Shown here: positions 36,386 through 44,560 of the stretch, piece by piece
How positions within the stretch are numbered: position 1 is the first letter of the stretch
How the letters are laid out: every line of letters starts with the position of its first letter
Source: Geotoga petraea
GTDB lineage: Bacteria; Thermotogota; Thermotogae; Petrotogales; Petrotogaceae
Length of the DNA stretch: 64,000 nt
Reading direction: 5' to 3'
NCBI RefSeq assembly: GCF_900102615.1
Contig: NZ_FMYV01000001.1
Coordinates: 186,913-250,912, forward strand
Notes under the pieces: generated by a model
The model's input: only the letters and a program-made list of their open reading frames with translations
Databases searched by the model: none
Told to the model about the DNA's origin: nothing
Position numbers and translations under genes: made by a program

Positions 36386-37123
36386 TTAAATTTTTATTCT
36401 GAAAGATATTCCTGGGCCGTATGTAGAGTAAACTAAAAATAAATTCTCGTTAATTGGTATTCTAAAATAAAAAACATCGTCATATTTTTCAAAGTAAATA
36501 GATTCTACATATAATTCTTCTTTTTCATCATCATATTTTAATATATAGTCATCTGATCTTATATATATTTTATCAAATAAGGGATATAAATTTAAATAAA
36601 GATTTTTATAATTCATTAAAATTCTTTTATCATCACCAAGTTGTAAGCTAAACCAAAAATCATTAAATTTATAACCTATTGAATAATAGGAATCAATAAA
36701 ATCATTTATTTTAAATGTAAAGGATGAGATAAGGTTGTTGTTTTCAAAATAAATCCCAGCATATAAGTTTTTCAAAGTAATATAAATATATTGATCTATT
36801 GTGATTGTAAAACTGGAAGAGTTGCTATATACAAACATTTCATCTTTTATGTATTTTGGCTTTTGATATGAAATATTAAAACCAGGTTGGTCAAATTCAA
36901 AATAGTTGATAACTTCATCAATTTCTGATGTATAAAAGTTTTTTTCATCCAAAATAAAATTGTATTTTATTGAAGTCTGGTAAACATCTTCTATAGAAAA
37001 GTCAAATAAGAATTTACTTTTTAAATTTTCTGTATAATCTTGTATTAAAAATTGTTCTGAAAAAGATATGGATATAGATATCAATAAAATTATAAACAAT
37101 ACAATTCTTTTAATAAAGATCAA
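36386..37123 (-). CDS. Secreted beta-rich protein of unknown function
   Basis: About 245 residues with a hydrophobic signal peptide (IVLFIILLISISISFSEQ) and then mostly alternating aromatic and polar residues (many Tyr, Phe, Asp, Asn), suggesting a beta-barrel or beta-sandwich that may reach the toga-like outer membrane. I recognise no family. The start is uncertain: the most upstream TTG abuts the GGGAG site with no spacing, whereas an ATT codon four codons on (giving MKRIVLFII) is ideally spaced. It lies between yebC and cheR, with a terminator upstream. Confidence 0.65.
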   Translation of the reverse strand: MIFIKRIVLFIILLISISISFSEQFLIQDYTENLKSKFLFDFSIEDVYQTSIKYNFILDEKNFYTSEIDEVINYFEFDQPGFNISYQKPKYIKDEMFVYSNSSSFTITIDQYIYITLKNLYAGIYFENNNLISSFTFKINDFIDSYYSIGYKFNDFWFSLQLGDDKRILMNYKNLYLNLYPLFDKIYIRSDDYILKYDDEKEELYVESIYFEKYDDVFYFRIPINENLFLVYSTYGPGISFRIKI

Positions 37124-37129
37124 CTCCCA

Positions 37130-37164
37130 TATATAAAATTAAAATGGGGCATACACCCCATTTT
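37130..37164 (-). terminator. Terminator after yebC (minus strand)
   Basis: A 9-bp stem (AAAATGGGG / CCCCATTTT) with a 6-base loop is followed on the minus strand by AATTTTATATA. It divides the cluster into a yebC-side and a cheR-side unit, although read-through is possible because no clear promoter was found for the downstream genes. Confidence 0.7.
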
Positions 37165-37189
37165 AATTTTATCAGATAAACTATATTTT

Positions 37190-37945
37190 TTAAAGTGACT
37201 CGGAAATTCTTTCAAATTCTGCATCATCAATGTCGTAATTTCCATAAACATCTTGGACATCATCGTTATCATCTAAAACATTTAATAGTTTTATTAACTT
37301 TTCTGCGTCATTCCCTGTAATTGTAACTGTATTTTTTGGTATGTAAGTTAACTCTTCGTCTGCCGAATATCCAGCTTCTTTTAAAGTATCTCTCACTTGA
37401 GCCATTAAATCTGGATCTGTGGTAATTTCTACTGGGTCACTGTTTTCATCAATGTCTTCTGCTCCAGCTTCGATAGCTTCCATCATGAATTCTTCAAAAT
37501 CTTCAACTTCTTCTTTTGGAACTTTGATTAAAGCTTTTCTTTCAAAATTCCAAGATACAGCTCCATTTTCTGCTAAAGAACCACCATGTTTTGATAGAAT
37601 ATGCCTAATTTCTTGAGCAGATCTATTTTTATTGTCTGTTACAACAGAAATGATCAATGCAATACCTGCAGGGCCGTAACCTTCATAAAGAAGTTCATGT
37701 AGTTCTTCTCCTTCTAATTCTCCGGTACCTTTTTTTATTGCAGTCTCAATTTTATCTTTAGGCATGTTCGCATCTTTAGCTTTATCCATAGCAGCCCTTA
37801 ACCTTGGGTTTGCATCAGGATCTCCACCAGCATCCCTCGCTGCTATAGTTAGTTCTCTGATAATTTTCGTAAAGACCTTAGATCTTTTGGCGTCTTGAGC
37901 ACCTTTTCTGTGTTTAATGTTGGCCCACTTATTATGCCCGGACAT
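37190..37945 (-). CDS. yebC: YebC/TACO1-family translational or transcriptional regulator
   Basis: The 251-residue protein begins MSGHNKWANIKHRKGAQD, the invariant start of the family, and has the three-domain alpha/beta layout with LLYEGYGPAGIALI and GSLAENGAVSWNFE. YebC proteins were long called transcription regulators; recent work shows several act on ribosomes stalled at proline-rich stretches. An AGGAGGG site precedes the ATG, 11 bases after the phosphatase gene. A terminator follows. Confidence 0.95.
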   Translation of the reverse strand: MSGHNKWANIKHRKGAQDAKRSKVFTKIIRELTIAARDAGGDPDANPRLRAAMDKAKDANMPKDKIETAIKKGTGELEGEELHELLYEGYGPAGIALIISVVTDNKNRSAQEIRHILSKHGGSLAENGAVSWNFERKALIKVPKEEVEDFEEFMMEAIEAGAEDIDENSDPVEITTDPDLMAQVRDTLKEAGYSADEELTYIPKNTVTITGNDAEKLIKLLNVLDDNDDVQDVYGNYDIDDAEFERISESL

Positions 37946-37956
37946 TTATATCCCTC

Positions 37957-39354
37957 CTAAAAACCTTTTATTATAAGTAAAGTTATATCATCGTGTTGAG
38001 GTGTTTCTTTTACAAATTGGTCCACAGAGTCTATTATACTTTTAACTATTACATTGGTATTTTTTTTACTTATCTCTTTTATTACATTTTCAAGTCTTTT
38101 TTCTCCATACTCCTCTTTATATTCATTTCTTGCCTCTGTTACACCATCTGTGAAATTTGCTATTAAAAATTCTTTTTCGTACTCGATTGCTTCTATTTCA
38201 TAACCAAAATCTTCTGAAACTCCTAATGGCAAACCAGTTGAATCAATATAATGCACTTTACCATCTTTTAAATATGGAGTTGTGTTATGGCCTGCGTTTA
38301 TTACTTGTACTTTTTTAGTTTTTGAATTTATCAATACAAAAATAGCGGTTACAAACCTATCATCTGGAATATTTTTGTTTAAATATTTGTTTAAATAATT
38401 TACCATTTCCATTAAGCCTTTATTTTCTTCTGCTTTGCTTCTCACTATAGCTCTAAGAGAGCTCATTATTAAAGCCGCTGGAACGCCTTTACCGGAAACG
38501 TCAGCAACTAATCCTAAAATTTCGTGATTACTTATCTTTATTATATCATAATAATCTCCGCCCACTTCGTAAGCAGATCTATAAAAAGCAGATGTAGAAA
38601 CATTGGCTATTTCTGGAATTTCATCTGGAAGTAAAGATGATTGGATTTCTCTTGCAAGTTTCATTTGTTCGTTTATCTTTTGTTGTTCAATTTTTTCATC
38701 TAAATAGTTAATTGTATCAAAGCCAAAAGCTATTTGTTCTGTAACTGATTCCATTATTTTTTTATCAGAGGCTAAATAAAAAGAGTTATCAGTTTTTCCG
38801 TACAAAAGAATAAAACCCCATGTTTTTATTTGTGACTTAATAGGCAAAAGTATAAATGATGTATCTTTAGAATTTATCTCATCAGTCTCTTTTAAAATAG
38901 TTTTTGGTTCTTCGTTTTTTTTAAATAAATTGATCAATGGGTTGATGTTTTCATAATCTAAATCAACCAAATCAAGAAACAAAGGCTTGAAGTCCAATGA
39001 TTTGTCAAAGTTCACAAATTCTCCGACTACAATATTTTTAAAAATTATTGAGCTTTTTAATCTTTCTACAATTGTTTCTATCGATAATCGAGGGTCTTTA
39101 TTGGCAAAAACAAGCTTAGATATCTCTAAAACGGTTGTAAGTTCTTCATAAATTCTTGATATTTCTTCGTATTGAGCTTCTAAGATCAAAGTATTTTCTT
39201 CCATTTGAATTTTGTAGTTGTTCAATTCTTTTAAATACTTATCAATTAAATATTCACTTCTCTTTTTTACTATTTTTTCATCAGAAACTTTATCTTTGTA
39301 TATATTAAGTGTTTCATTTAATTTATTATATATTTTATCATAGAAATTATCCAT
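37957..39354 (-). CDS. GAF-linked PP2C (RsbU/SpoIIE-type) serine phosphatase
   Basis: About 465 residues: a helical N-terminal region (about 1-75, coiled coil likely), a GAF-like sensor domain (about 75-220), a short signalling helix and a C-terminal PP2C SpoIIE domain with YEVGGDYYDI, LVADVSGKGVPAALIMS, FVTAIFVLI and QHDDITLLII, including the metal-binding aspartates. Such enzymes dephosphorylate STAS antagonists to release sigma factors or other targets. I take the ATG at 39354 behind GGAG; it overlaps the receiver gene's end by eight bases. Coupling to the CheY-like gene suggests the receiver controls the phosphatase. The STAS gene at the left of the window is one possible substrate. Confidence 0.92.
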   Translation of the reverse strand: MDNFYDKIYNKLNETLNIYKDKVSDEKIVKKRSEYLIDKYLKELNNYKIQMEENTLILEAQYEEISRIYEELTTVLEISKLVFANKDPRLSIETIVERLKSSIIFKNIVVGEFVNFDKSLDFKPLFLDLVDLDYENINPLINLFKKNEEPKTILKETDEINSKDTSFILLPIKSQIKTWGFILLYGKTDNSFYLASDKKIMESVTEQIAFGFDTINYLDEKIEQQKINEQMKLAREIQSSLLPDEIPEIANVSTSAFYRSAYEVGGDYYDIIKISNHEILGLVADVSGKGVPAALIMSSLRAIVRSKAEENKGLMEMVNYLNKYLNKNIPDDRFVTAIFVLINSKTKKVQVINAGHNTTPYLKDGKVHYIDSTGLPLGVSEDFGYEIEAIEYEKEFLIANFTDGVTEARNEYKEEYGEKRLENVIKEISKKNTNVIVKSIIDSVDQFVKETPQHDDITLLIIKGF

Positions 39355-39715
39355 CGTTATCTCCAAGAAGTTCTGACACGGTGTCTACTAAAAATTTTGG
39401 ACTAAAAGGTTTAGTTATAACTTTTTTGGCCCCAAGGTTGAGAGCCATTTCTTCATCTGATTCTCCACCTTTTGCAGTCAAAACAACTACTGGTATTTTA
39501 CAATTGATTTTTTTAAGTTCTTTTAAAACAGTAAAACCATCCATAACAGGCATCATGATATCCAAAAAAATCATATCAGGATTTTCAGACTCAATTTTAT
39601 CTAACCCTTCTTTCCCGTTAACAGCTTCCATTACTTCATAACCAGCTGATTTTAAATTAAAAGTTATTATTCTTCTTAAAACATTAGAATCATCGACAAC
39701 TAAAATTCTTTTCAT
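39347..39715 (-). CDS. CheY-like single-domain response regulator
   Basis: The 122-residue protein is a lone receiver domain with the acidic pocket Asp8/Asp9, phosphoacceptor Asp52 (FLDIMMPVMDG), Thr80 and Lys102 (TKPF), so it should be phosphorylatable. No output domain is attached. The gene overlaps the PP2C phosphatase gene, which suggests a two-protein signalling unit rather than a flagellar CheY; chemotactic CheY remains possible because cheR is a few genes downstream. The kinase is not in the window. Confidence 0.93.
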   Translation of the reverse strand: MKRILVVDDSNVLRRIITFNLKSAGYEVMEAVNGKEGLDKIESENPDMIFLDIMMPVMDGFTVLKELKKINCKIPVVVLTAKGGESDEEMALNLGAKKVITKPFSPKFLVDTVSELLGDNDG

Positions 39716-39720
39716 GAATA

Positions 39721-40296
39721 TTACCTCCAGTAAGTCTTATCACAAATTGGAAAACATAAAAATTCTTTATAATCTTGTATATTAAATATCTTTAAAATGT
39801 TATAAATCATATTGTAATCTTGATAATATTTTAACATAAAAACATTATTTTTATTTTTATGTATTCTTAGTTCTTCAAAAATAGCTTCCTTCTTGTATTC
39901 TGACTTCCCTTTTTGAATAACTTTTATATTTTCAAAATCATAGAAAAGATTTTCAGATAGATATACTTTAAAGTCAAAACCTTTAAGTGCTTTTGAAAGC
40001 CTGAACTTATCGTCTACTTCCTTATAAAAATTTAGATTTAAACCCCTTGGTGTATAAACATCAAAAGATGAAAAATCAAATGATTTTTTAGTCTCAACAG
40101 TTAGGAAAAAATTTCTATTTATATATCCGAATGGAATGGGATTTGAAAAAGAAAATAAAGGCTTGGGGTTGAATCCTTTAGAAAATTCAAAAGGGCATTT
40201 TGCTCGTCTCAATGATTCTTCAATTATTCTTATAGTATCCAGATGACCATTGTAAATCAATTTCCCTGATTTTTTAAAGCTTAAAAGATATTTCAT
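39721..40296 (-). CDS. DUF2344 (radical SAM-associated) protein
   Basis: The 191-residue protein matches DUF2344 from its N-terminus: YLLSFKKSGKLIYNGHLDT, RRAKCPFEFSKGFNPKP and the hydrophobic FSNPIPFGYINRNF stretch. In many bacteria the domain follows or is fused to a B12-binding radical SAM protein and may assist an unknown modification step. No radical SAM gene is present here, so the partner must be elsewhere. It is the first gene of this minus-strand cluster and lies five bases from the receiver gene. Confidence 0.75.
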   Translation of the reverse strand: MKYLLSFKKSGKLIYNGHLDTIRIIEESLRRAKCPFEFSKGFNPKPLFSFSNPIPFGYINRNFFLTVETKKSFDFSSFDVYTPRGLNLNFYKEVDDKFRLSKALKGFDFKVYLSENLFYDFENIKVIQKGKSEYKKEAIFEELRIHKNKNNVFMLKYYQDYNMIYNILKIFNIQDYKEFLCFPICDKTYWR

Positions 40297-40408
40297 TTAT
40301 ACCTCCATATAAAATGTTTTGATATAAATATATTAACTTAAATATGTATTTTTGATTTAAATAATATATTATTTTTATTTAACAATTAAAATTTTTTATA
40401 GTAATATA

Positions 40409-40417
40409 TGATATAAT
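40409..40417 (+). promoter_or_regulatory. Extended -10 promoter for the PBP operon
   Basis: TGATATAAT, a perfect extended -10, lies about 40 bases before the penicillin-binding protein start, with a weak T-rich -35. The rest of the 160-base divergent gap is very AT-rich; no clear minus-strand promoter for the DUF2344 cluster could be picked out. Confidence 0.5.
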
Positions 40418-40456
40418 TTTTTTGATTATGTTTACTTAGTTTCAGGAGGAAATCAG

Positions 40457-42550
40457 ATGAAAAGTTTTTTATTTGGATTTATAATAACAATTTCAATATT
40501 AATGATTGTATTTTTTTATTCTAAAGATTTTTATGAAGATACTTCTTCAATATTTTTGGTTAACTCAAATTATAATACATATCTTTTTGATGATGGAGAT
40601 ATGATACTCCCCACAAAATATAAGTATGAATATTTAGAAGATATACCAAACGATCTCTTGTATTTGTTATTATGGAGCGAAGATAGAGATTTTTATAAAC
40701 ACAACGGTATAAACCCAAAGACTATGATGAGGGCTATGTTGATCAACCTAAAAAATTTTAATATTTCTCAAGGAGGGTCAACCTTAACTCAACAATTGGC
40801 AAAAACACTATATCTAACTTATGAGAGAACGGCAAAGAGAAAAGTTCTTGATATAATGCTTTCATTTTTTATAGAGAGAAGCTATACGAAAGATGAGATT
40901 TTAGAAGCTTACGTAAATAGTGTTTATTTGGGGAACGATATTTCTGGGTTTGCAGCAGCATCCAGAAGATATTTTGAAAAAGATGTTGATGAATTAAATA
41001 TATATGAAAAAGCACTCTTGGTTGGCATTATAAATAGGCCCGTCTATGCAAACCCATATAAATACCCAGAAGAAGCAAGAAAAGAAGCCAAGATATTACT
41101 TGAATCATTAGATGAGAATAATCCTATATTTAAGCCAGAGTCAAATTTTGAATCACAGGTTAATGCCATAGATATATATCCTCTTAACTACAATGAAGAA
41201 TATTTAGATTTAATATATTCCATAAAAGAAAAAGAAGAAGAATTGAATTTAAAAGGCGGAGGTTATACTATAAAAACCACTTTCAATAGAGATCTTTTTA
41301 ATTCTATTACTCCTAATTCAAGTCAAACAGCTATAGTAATTAACAATAAATCTGGAGAGATAAAAAGCTTTTGGGGAGGAGAATATTCAGTATACCAGTC
41401 GAAAAAACAAGTTGGGTCTAGTATAAAACCTTTTTATTATGTTCTTGCGTTAGATAAAGGCTTTAACTTAAATACTATACTACCTGATAAAGAGATGTCT
41501 TTTGGTGGTTGGAAACCTGAAAACTTTGATAAGCAGTTCCGTGGAGAAGTTGAACTAAGTCAAGCTTTAATACATTCTATAAATATTCCTTCTATATATT
41601 TAGCTTCTCATATAGAAAATTCTCCAACAAAATCAGTTGAAAGAATCAAAAACTTTTTGAAAGAGGATCTGGAAATCGAGGCAAATTATCCAGATGATTT
41701 AACAATAGCTTTAGGTACTTTAGAAACTAACCCCTTCAATATGGTTAGAGCAATAAACATTTTTCCGAATTATGGTATAATTCCTGAAATATATGCTATT
41801 GAAGAGATATATGATAGAAAAGGCAATTTAATATATAAAAATTATCCTTCTATTCAAAAAAGGATAGATGAAATATCTGTTGAAACATACTCGGCAATGA
41901 ATCAACTTTTGAGAAGGGTGGTAACAGAAGGATCCGCACAACGAGCCAATGCTGAGGGAATTGACTTGCACGGTAAAACGGGTTCTCCAGAATTATCTAC
42001 ATGGTTTGTTGGTTATACGGGAAATAAAAGTATTTCTGTAAGAATTGATGGGAAAGATTTATTATCTTCAAGTTCTTCCGTTCCATTTGCAAAGCAAATA
42101 GCAGAGAATTTTATATATACTGGATACAATTCAGAAGTTCCAACTTACATTAATACGTCAAACTTTGAACAAAAAGCTGATTTCTTCAACGAACCTGTTA
42201 TCTTTTTAAGTAAAGGATACGATTTTGAAGAATATCTCGAAAAGAAAAAATTTCAAGAAGATCCAGAAGTTTTAAAAGAGAAAATAGAAAATATTATTGA
42301 TGAATTAGAATATATTTATCCTGATATTTCAAAAAAATTAAAGGATTGGATGAATTTAAATTTGGTAGATTTTATAAAATCACCGTATTCTTTTATACAA
42401 AACGGTTATGATCTTGAAACTTATTTAGAAAATATTGAGATCAATCCAGAAATAGTTCACAAATTAAAACAACTCTCAAATGAATTAAGCTATGTATATC
42501 CATATGAATCTCAACTAATAAATAAATTTTTAAAAGAGAAGGGATATTGA
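40457..42550 (+). CDS. Class A penicillin-binding protein (PBP1A-like) with repeat tail
   Basis: A bifunctional peptidoglycan synthase of 697 residues anchored by one N-terminal helix (4-22). The GT51 transglycosylase domain has catalytic Glu75 (WSEDRDFYKHNGINP) and QGGSTLTQQLAKTL; the transpeptidase has the nucleophile Ser321 in SSIK, the SIN motif at 374-376 and KTG at 507-509. Beyond about residue 575 the protein carries a tail with two related units of about 55 residues, each with a GYDxExYLE motif and an ELxYxYP motif, absent from ordinary PBP1A. CAGGAGG precedes the ATG. The stop overlaps the start of a CRP-like gene (TGATG). Confidence 0.93.
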   Translation: MKSFLFGFIITISILMIVFFYSKDFYEDTSSIFLVNSNYNTYLFDDGDMILPTKYKYEYLEDIPNDLLYLLLWSEDRDFYKHNGINPKTMMRAMLINLKNFNISQGGSTLTQQLAKTLYLTYERTAKRKVLDIMLSFFIERSYTKDEILEAYVNSVYLGNDISGFAAASRRYFEKDVDELNIYEKALLVGIINRPVYANPYKYPEEARKEAKILLESLDENNPIFKPESNFESQVNAIDIYPLNYNEEYLDLIYSIKEKEEELNLKGGGYTIKTTFNRDLFNSITPNSSQTAIVINNKSGEIKSFWGGEYSVYQSKKQVGSSIKPFYYVLALDKGFNLNTILPDKEMSFGGWKPENFDKQFRGEVELSQALIHSINIPSIYLASHIENSPTKSVERIKNFLKEDLEIEANYPDDLTIALGTLETNPFNMVRAINIFPNYGIIPEIYAIEEIYDRKGNLIYKNYPSIQKRIDEISVETYSAMNQLLRRVVTEGSAQRANAEGIDLHGKTGSPELSTWFVGYTGNKSISVRIDGKDLLSSSSSVPFAKQIAENFIYTGYNSEVPTYINTSNFEQKADFFNEPVIFLSKGYDFEEYLEKKKFQEDPEVLKEKIENIIDELEYIYPDISKKLKDWMNLNLVDFIKSPYSFIQNGYDLETYLENIEINPEIVHKLKQLSNELSYVYPYESQLINKFLKEKGY

Positions 42551-43344
42551 TGAAAGAAGTTAAAAAAAATGAAATTCTTATAAAAAAAGATGAGATTCCT
42601 AAAAAGTTTTATTATATAGTAGATGGAGAAGTTGAAAACAACAAGAAAATATATAGAAAGGGTAATTTTATCGCTCTAATTCATTGCTTAATTCAAACAA
42701 AAGTTTCAGATAATTATAAAATCCGAAAAAACGCCAAATTGATGGAATTTTCAGACATAAATGATATTGATAAGGATTATATTGATGATTTTCTTAAATA
42801 TGTTTCTAAGTATACAAACAACATAATCTTTAAAAATTCAATAGGTGAAAAAATTTCAATTAACGAGTTGGTAAAAAATAAGGAATCCTTCATAAAAGGT
42901 GATACTGGAGATTTAGATTTTTCAAATGATGAAGAGTTGAACGAACTTTTAAATACTTTTGATTATTTCGTTAACGATAAACAACTGCAAATTACTTTAC
43001 CTGAATCATTTGAAGAGTATAAAAAAGAATTAAAAGATGCCATTATAGAATTAAACATATCAAAATTTATAAATTATTCTAAAATGGGGCTTTATAACTA
43101 CGAAGAAAATTGGGATGACTTTTTAGATGAATTGATCGATATAGCAATAACGATAAATGATAGAGCTCTTGTTTTATATTTGCTATATATTGCAGGGATG
43201 AAAATGAGAGATTATAAAAAAATAAATGATTTGATAAAAAAAAATTGGGAATTTTTAAGATTTAACAACAACAACATTTGGATAGATTATGCAATGAGAT
43301 TTGTAAATAATCAACTCCTTTTTGAAGAGGTGTTGAAAAAGTGA
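42550..43344 (+). CDS. CRP-like sensor protein with helical C-terminal domain
   Basis: Residues about 1-75 resemble a cyclic-nucleotide-binding beta-roll: KKFYYIVDGEVENN followed by a KGNF turn, at the positions of the YxIxxGxV and GxF elements of CRP. The phosphate-binding cassette is not recognisable, so ligand binding is doubtful. The remaining 190 residues are acidic and helical, with no clear helix-turn-helix. The start ATG overlaps the PBP stop and is preceded by AGAAGGG, so the two are made together. A role in sensing or gating cell-wall synthesis is inferred from this coupling. It could instead be a scaffold derived from a CRP-family regulator. Confidence 0.7.
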   Translation: MKEVKKNEILIKKDEIPKKFYYIVDGEVENNKKIYRKGNFIALIHCLIQTKVSDNYKIRKNAKLMEFSDINDIDKDYIDDFLKYVSKYTNNIIFKNSIGEKISINELVKNKESFIKGDTGDLDFSNDEELNELLNTFDYFVNDKQLQITLPESFEEYKKELKDAIIELNISKFINYSKMGLYNYEENWDDFLDELIDIAITINDRALVLYLLYIAGMKMRDYKKINDLIKKNWEFLRFNNNNIWIDYAMRFVNNQLLFEEVLKK

Positions 43345-43820
43345 CATATCCATACTTAAAAAATTTTGCAACTAAAAGCAACAGCATTTACTATATTAAA
43401 AGTGGTATAGTAGCAGCCTTATTATATTCTAAGAAAAAACCTTTTTTATGCCATATATATACAACTGGGGACTTTGTTGGGATTGACAAATATCAAGATG
43501 ATGTAGGTATTATAGATTACTACATGCTAACTGAATGTGATTATGAGATAGTTTCTGATGATCAATTAAATAGCGAAAAATACAAAGAATCATTCCGAGA
43601 ATTTATGAAAACTTTTTTACAAGAAATTACCGCATATAGGACAGAGGATTACGATAAAATTTTGGAATATAATTTAGAAAAGATATCAAGATTTTCTAAC
43701 GAAATTGAAGGGATACCTTTGTCTTTTGTAAAAGAAATGGGCATTAAAAATGATTTAGATAAATTATTAGAAAAAGATAAAGTAGTTCTTGAAAATCAGG
43801 TATATAAAATAATAAAATAA
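43341..43820 (+). CDS. Second CRP-like sensor protein
   Basis: This 159-residue protein begins with GTG behind GAGGTG and overlaps the preceding gene by four bases. Its first 75 residues look like a compact cNMP-type beta-roll (SIYYIKSGIVAALLYSKK, TGDFVGI), more canonical than in its neighbour. The C-terminal region (RFSNEIEGIPLSFVKEMG, then DKLLEKDKVVLENQVYKI) may be a degenerate winged helix of the CRP/FNR type, but a DNA-recognition helix cannot be asserted. Together with the preceding gene it may form a heteromeric sensor. The two N-termini look paralogous. Confidence 0.7.
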   Translation: MTYPYLKNFATKSNSIYYIKSGIVAALLYSKKKPFLCHIYTTGDFVGIDKYQDDVGIIDYYMLTECDYEIVSDDQLNSEKYKESFREFMKTFLQEITAYRTEDYDKILEYNLEKISRFSNEIEGIPLSFVKEMGIKNDLDKLLEKDKVVLENQVYKIIK

Positions 43821-43858
43821 AAAAGTAACATACAATTAATCAAAAAAATCAGTAAGAA

Positions 43859-43867
43859 TGATAAAAT
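43859..43867 (+). promoter_or_regulatory. Extended -10 promoter for the rplU operon
   Basis: TGATAAAAT (extended -10) lies about 90 bases before rplU and just ahead of a structured leader; the -35 region is poor. The placement would make the leader start within about ten bases of the transcript's 5' end. Confidence 0.45.
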
Positions 43868-43875
43868 ACTGAAAT

Positions 43876-43930
43876 GGATTAAGGTCTTAAAGCTTTGATT
43901 TTTTCAAGGTACCTATAATCCGGGCTTTTT
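43876..43930 (+). promoter_or_regulatory. Structured leader upstream of rplU (candidate L21 leader)
   Basis: GGATTAAGGT (43876-43885) can pair with ACCT-A-TAATCC (43911-43921), one bulged base, closing a 25-base region that itself holds TTGA/TCAA. It is followed by GGGCTTTTTATT and then the rplU ribosome site. A conserved leader before rplU that responds to ribosomal protein L21 is known in Firmicutes; whether this belongs to that family needs a covariance search. The T-rich 3' end suggests an attenuation mechanism. Confidence 0.5.
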
Positions 43931-43953
43931 ATTTCAAAACAGGAGGTGACAGT

Positions 43954-44268
43954 ATGTACGCTATTATTGATTTTGGTGGAAGACAATACAAAGTAGAAGA
44001 AGGCCAATCATTATTAACTGAAAAAATCAATGGAGTAGAACCAGGAACAGACTACGAATTTGATAGAGTAATTTTAGTTAAAAATGATTCTGAAGCAAAA
44101 GTTGGGAAGCCTTACGTTGAAGGGGCAAAAGTAGTTGCTGAAGTTGTGGAACATGGAAAAGATAGAAAACTTAAGATAATTAAGTTTAAAGGAAGAAAAC
44201 AATATAGAAAAGTTAAAGGCCACAGACAGCAATATACTGAAGTAAAAATAAAAAAAATAGACATGTAA
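43954..44268 (+). CDS. rplU: 50S ribosomal protein L21
   Basis: The 104-residue protein begins [18 protein letters not shown], the family signature, and ends with the basic [20 protein letters not shown] segment that contacts 23S rRNA. AGGAGGTG precedes the ATG. It heads the rplU-prp-rpmA cluster found across Firmicutes, Fusobacteria and Thermotogae. Confidence 0.97.
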   Translation: MYAIIDFGGRQYKVEEGQSLLTEKINGVEPGTDYEFDRVILVKNDSEAKVGKPYVEGAKVVAEVVEHGKDRKLKIIKFKGRKQYRKVKGHRQQYTEVKIKKIDM

Positions 44269-44269
44269 G

Positions 44270-44560
44270 ATGGTTAAAGTTTCTTTCTATAACAAAAAAG
44301 TTATTTTAAAAGGTCATGCCATGCATGGCGATTATGGTCAAGACATAGTTTGTTCAGCTATAAGCTCTATTTCTCAGTATACAGCTGAATTTTTAAAAAA
44401 AGAAAAATTGGGTTCCTATAAGAAAAAAAATGGATATTTAAAAATCGAATATTCAAATGATGAATTGTCTTTAAAAATAATAGAGCACATGAAAGAAGCA
44501 ATGATCAGTATCGAAAAAGATTATCCTGGAAATGTTAAGGTGGAGGTGAAAAACAAATGA
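44270..44560 (+). CDS. prp: Ribosomal-processing cysteine protease Prp
   Basis: Prp removes the N-terminal extension of L27 before ribosome assembly. The 96-residue protein has the family motif [18 protein letters not shown], with catalytic His16 and Cys28 spaced as in the S. aureus enzyme (12 residues apart). It sits between rplU and rpmA, its known place, starts one base after rplU without a clear ribosome site, and overlaps rpmA by four bases. The L27 encoded next has the matching cleavable leader, which supports the assignment. Confidence 0.92.
   Translation: MVKVSFYNKKVILKGHAMHGDYGQDIVCSAISSISQYTAEFLKKEKLGSYKKKNGYLKIEYSNDELSLKIIEHMKEAMISIEKDYPGNVKVEVKNK

Noticed and set aside
39347-39366. 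TTG start for the PP2C phosphatase four codons upstream
   Set aside because: The TTG is inside the GGAG ribosome site that serves the ATG at 39354.
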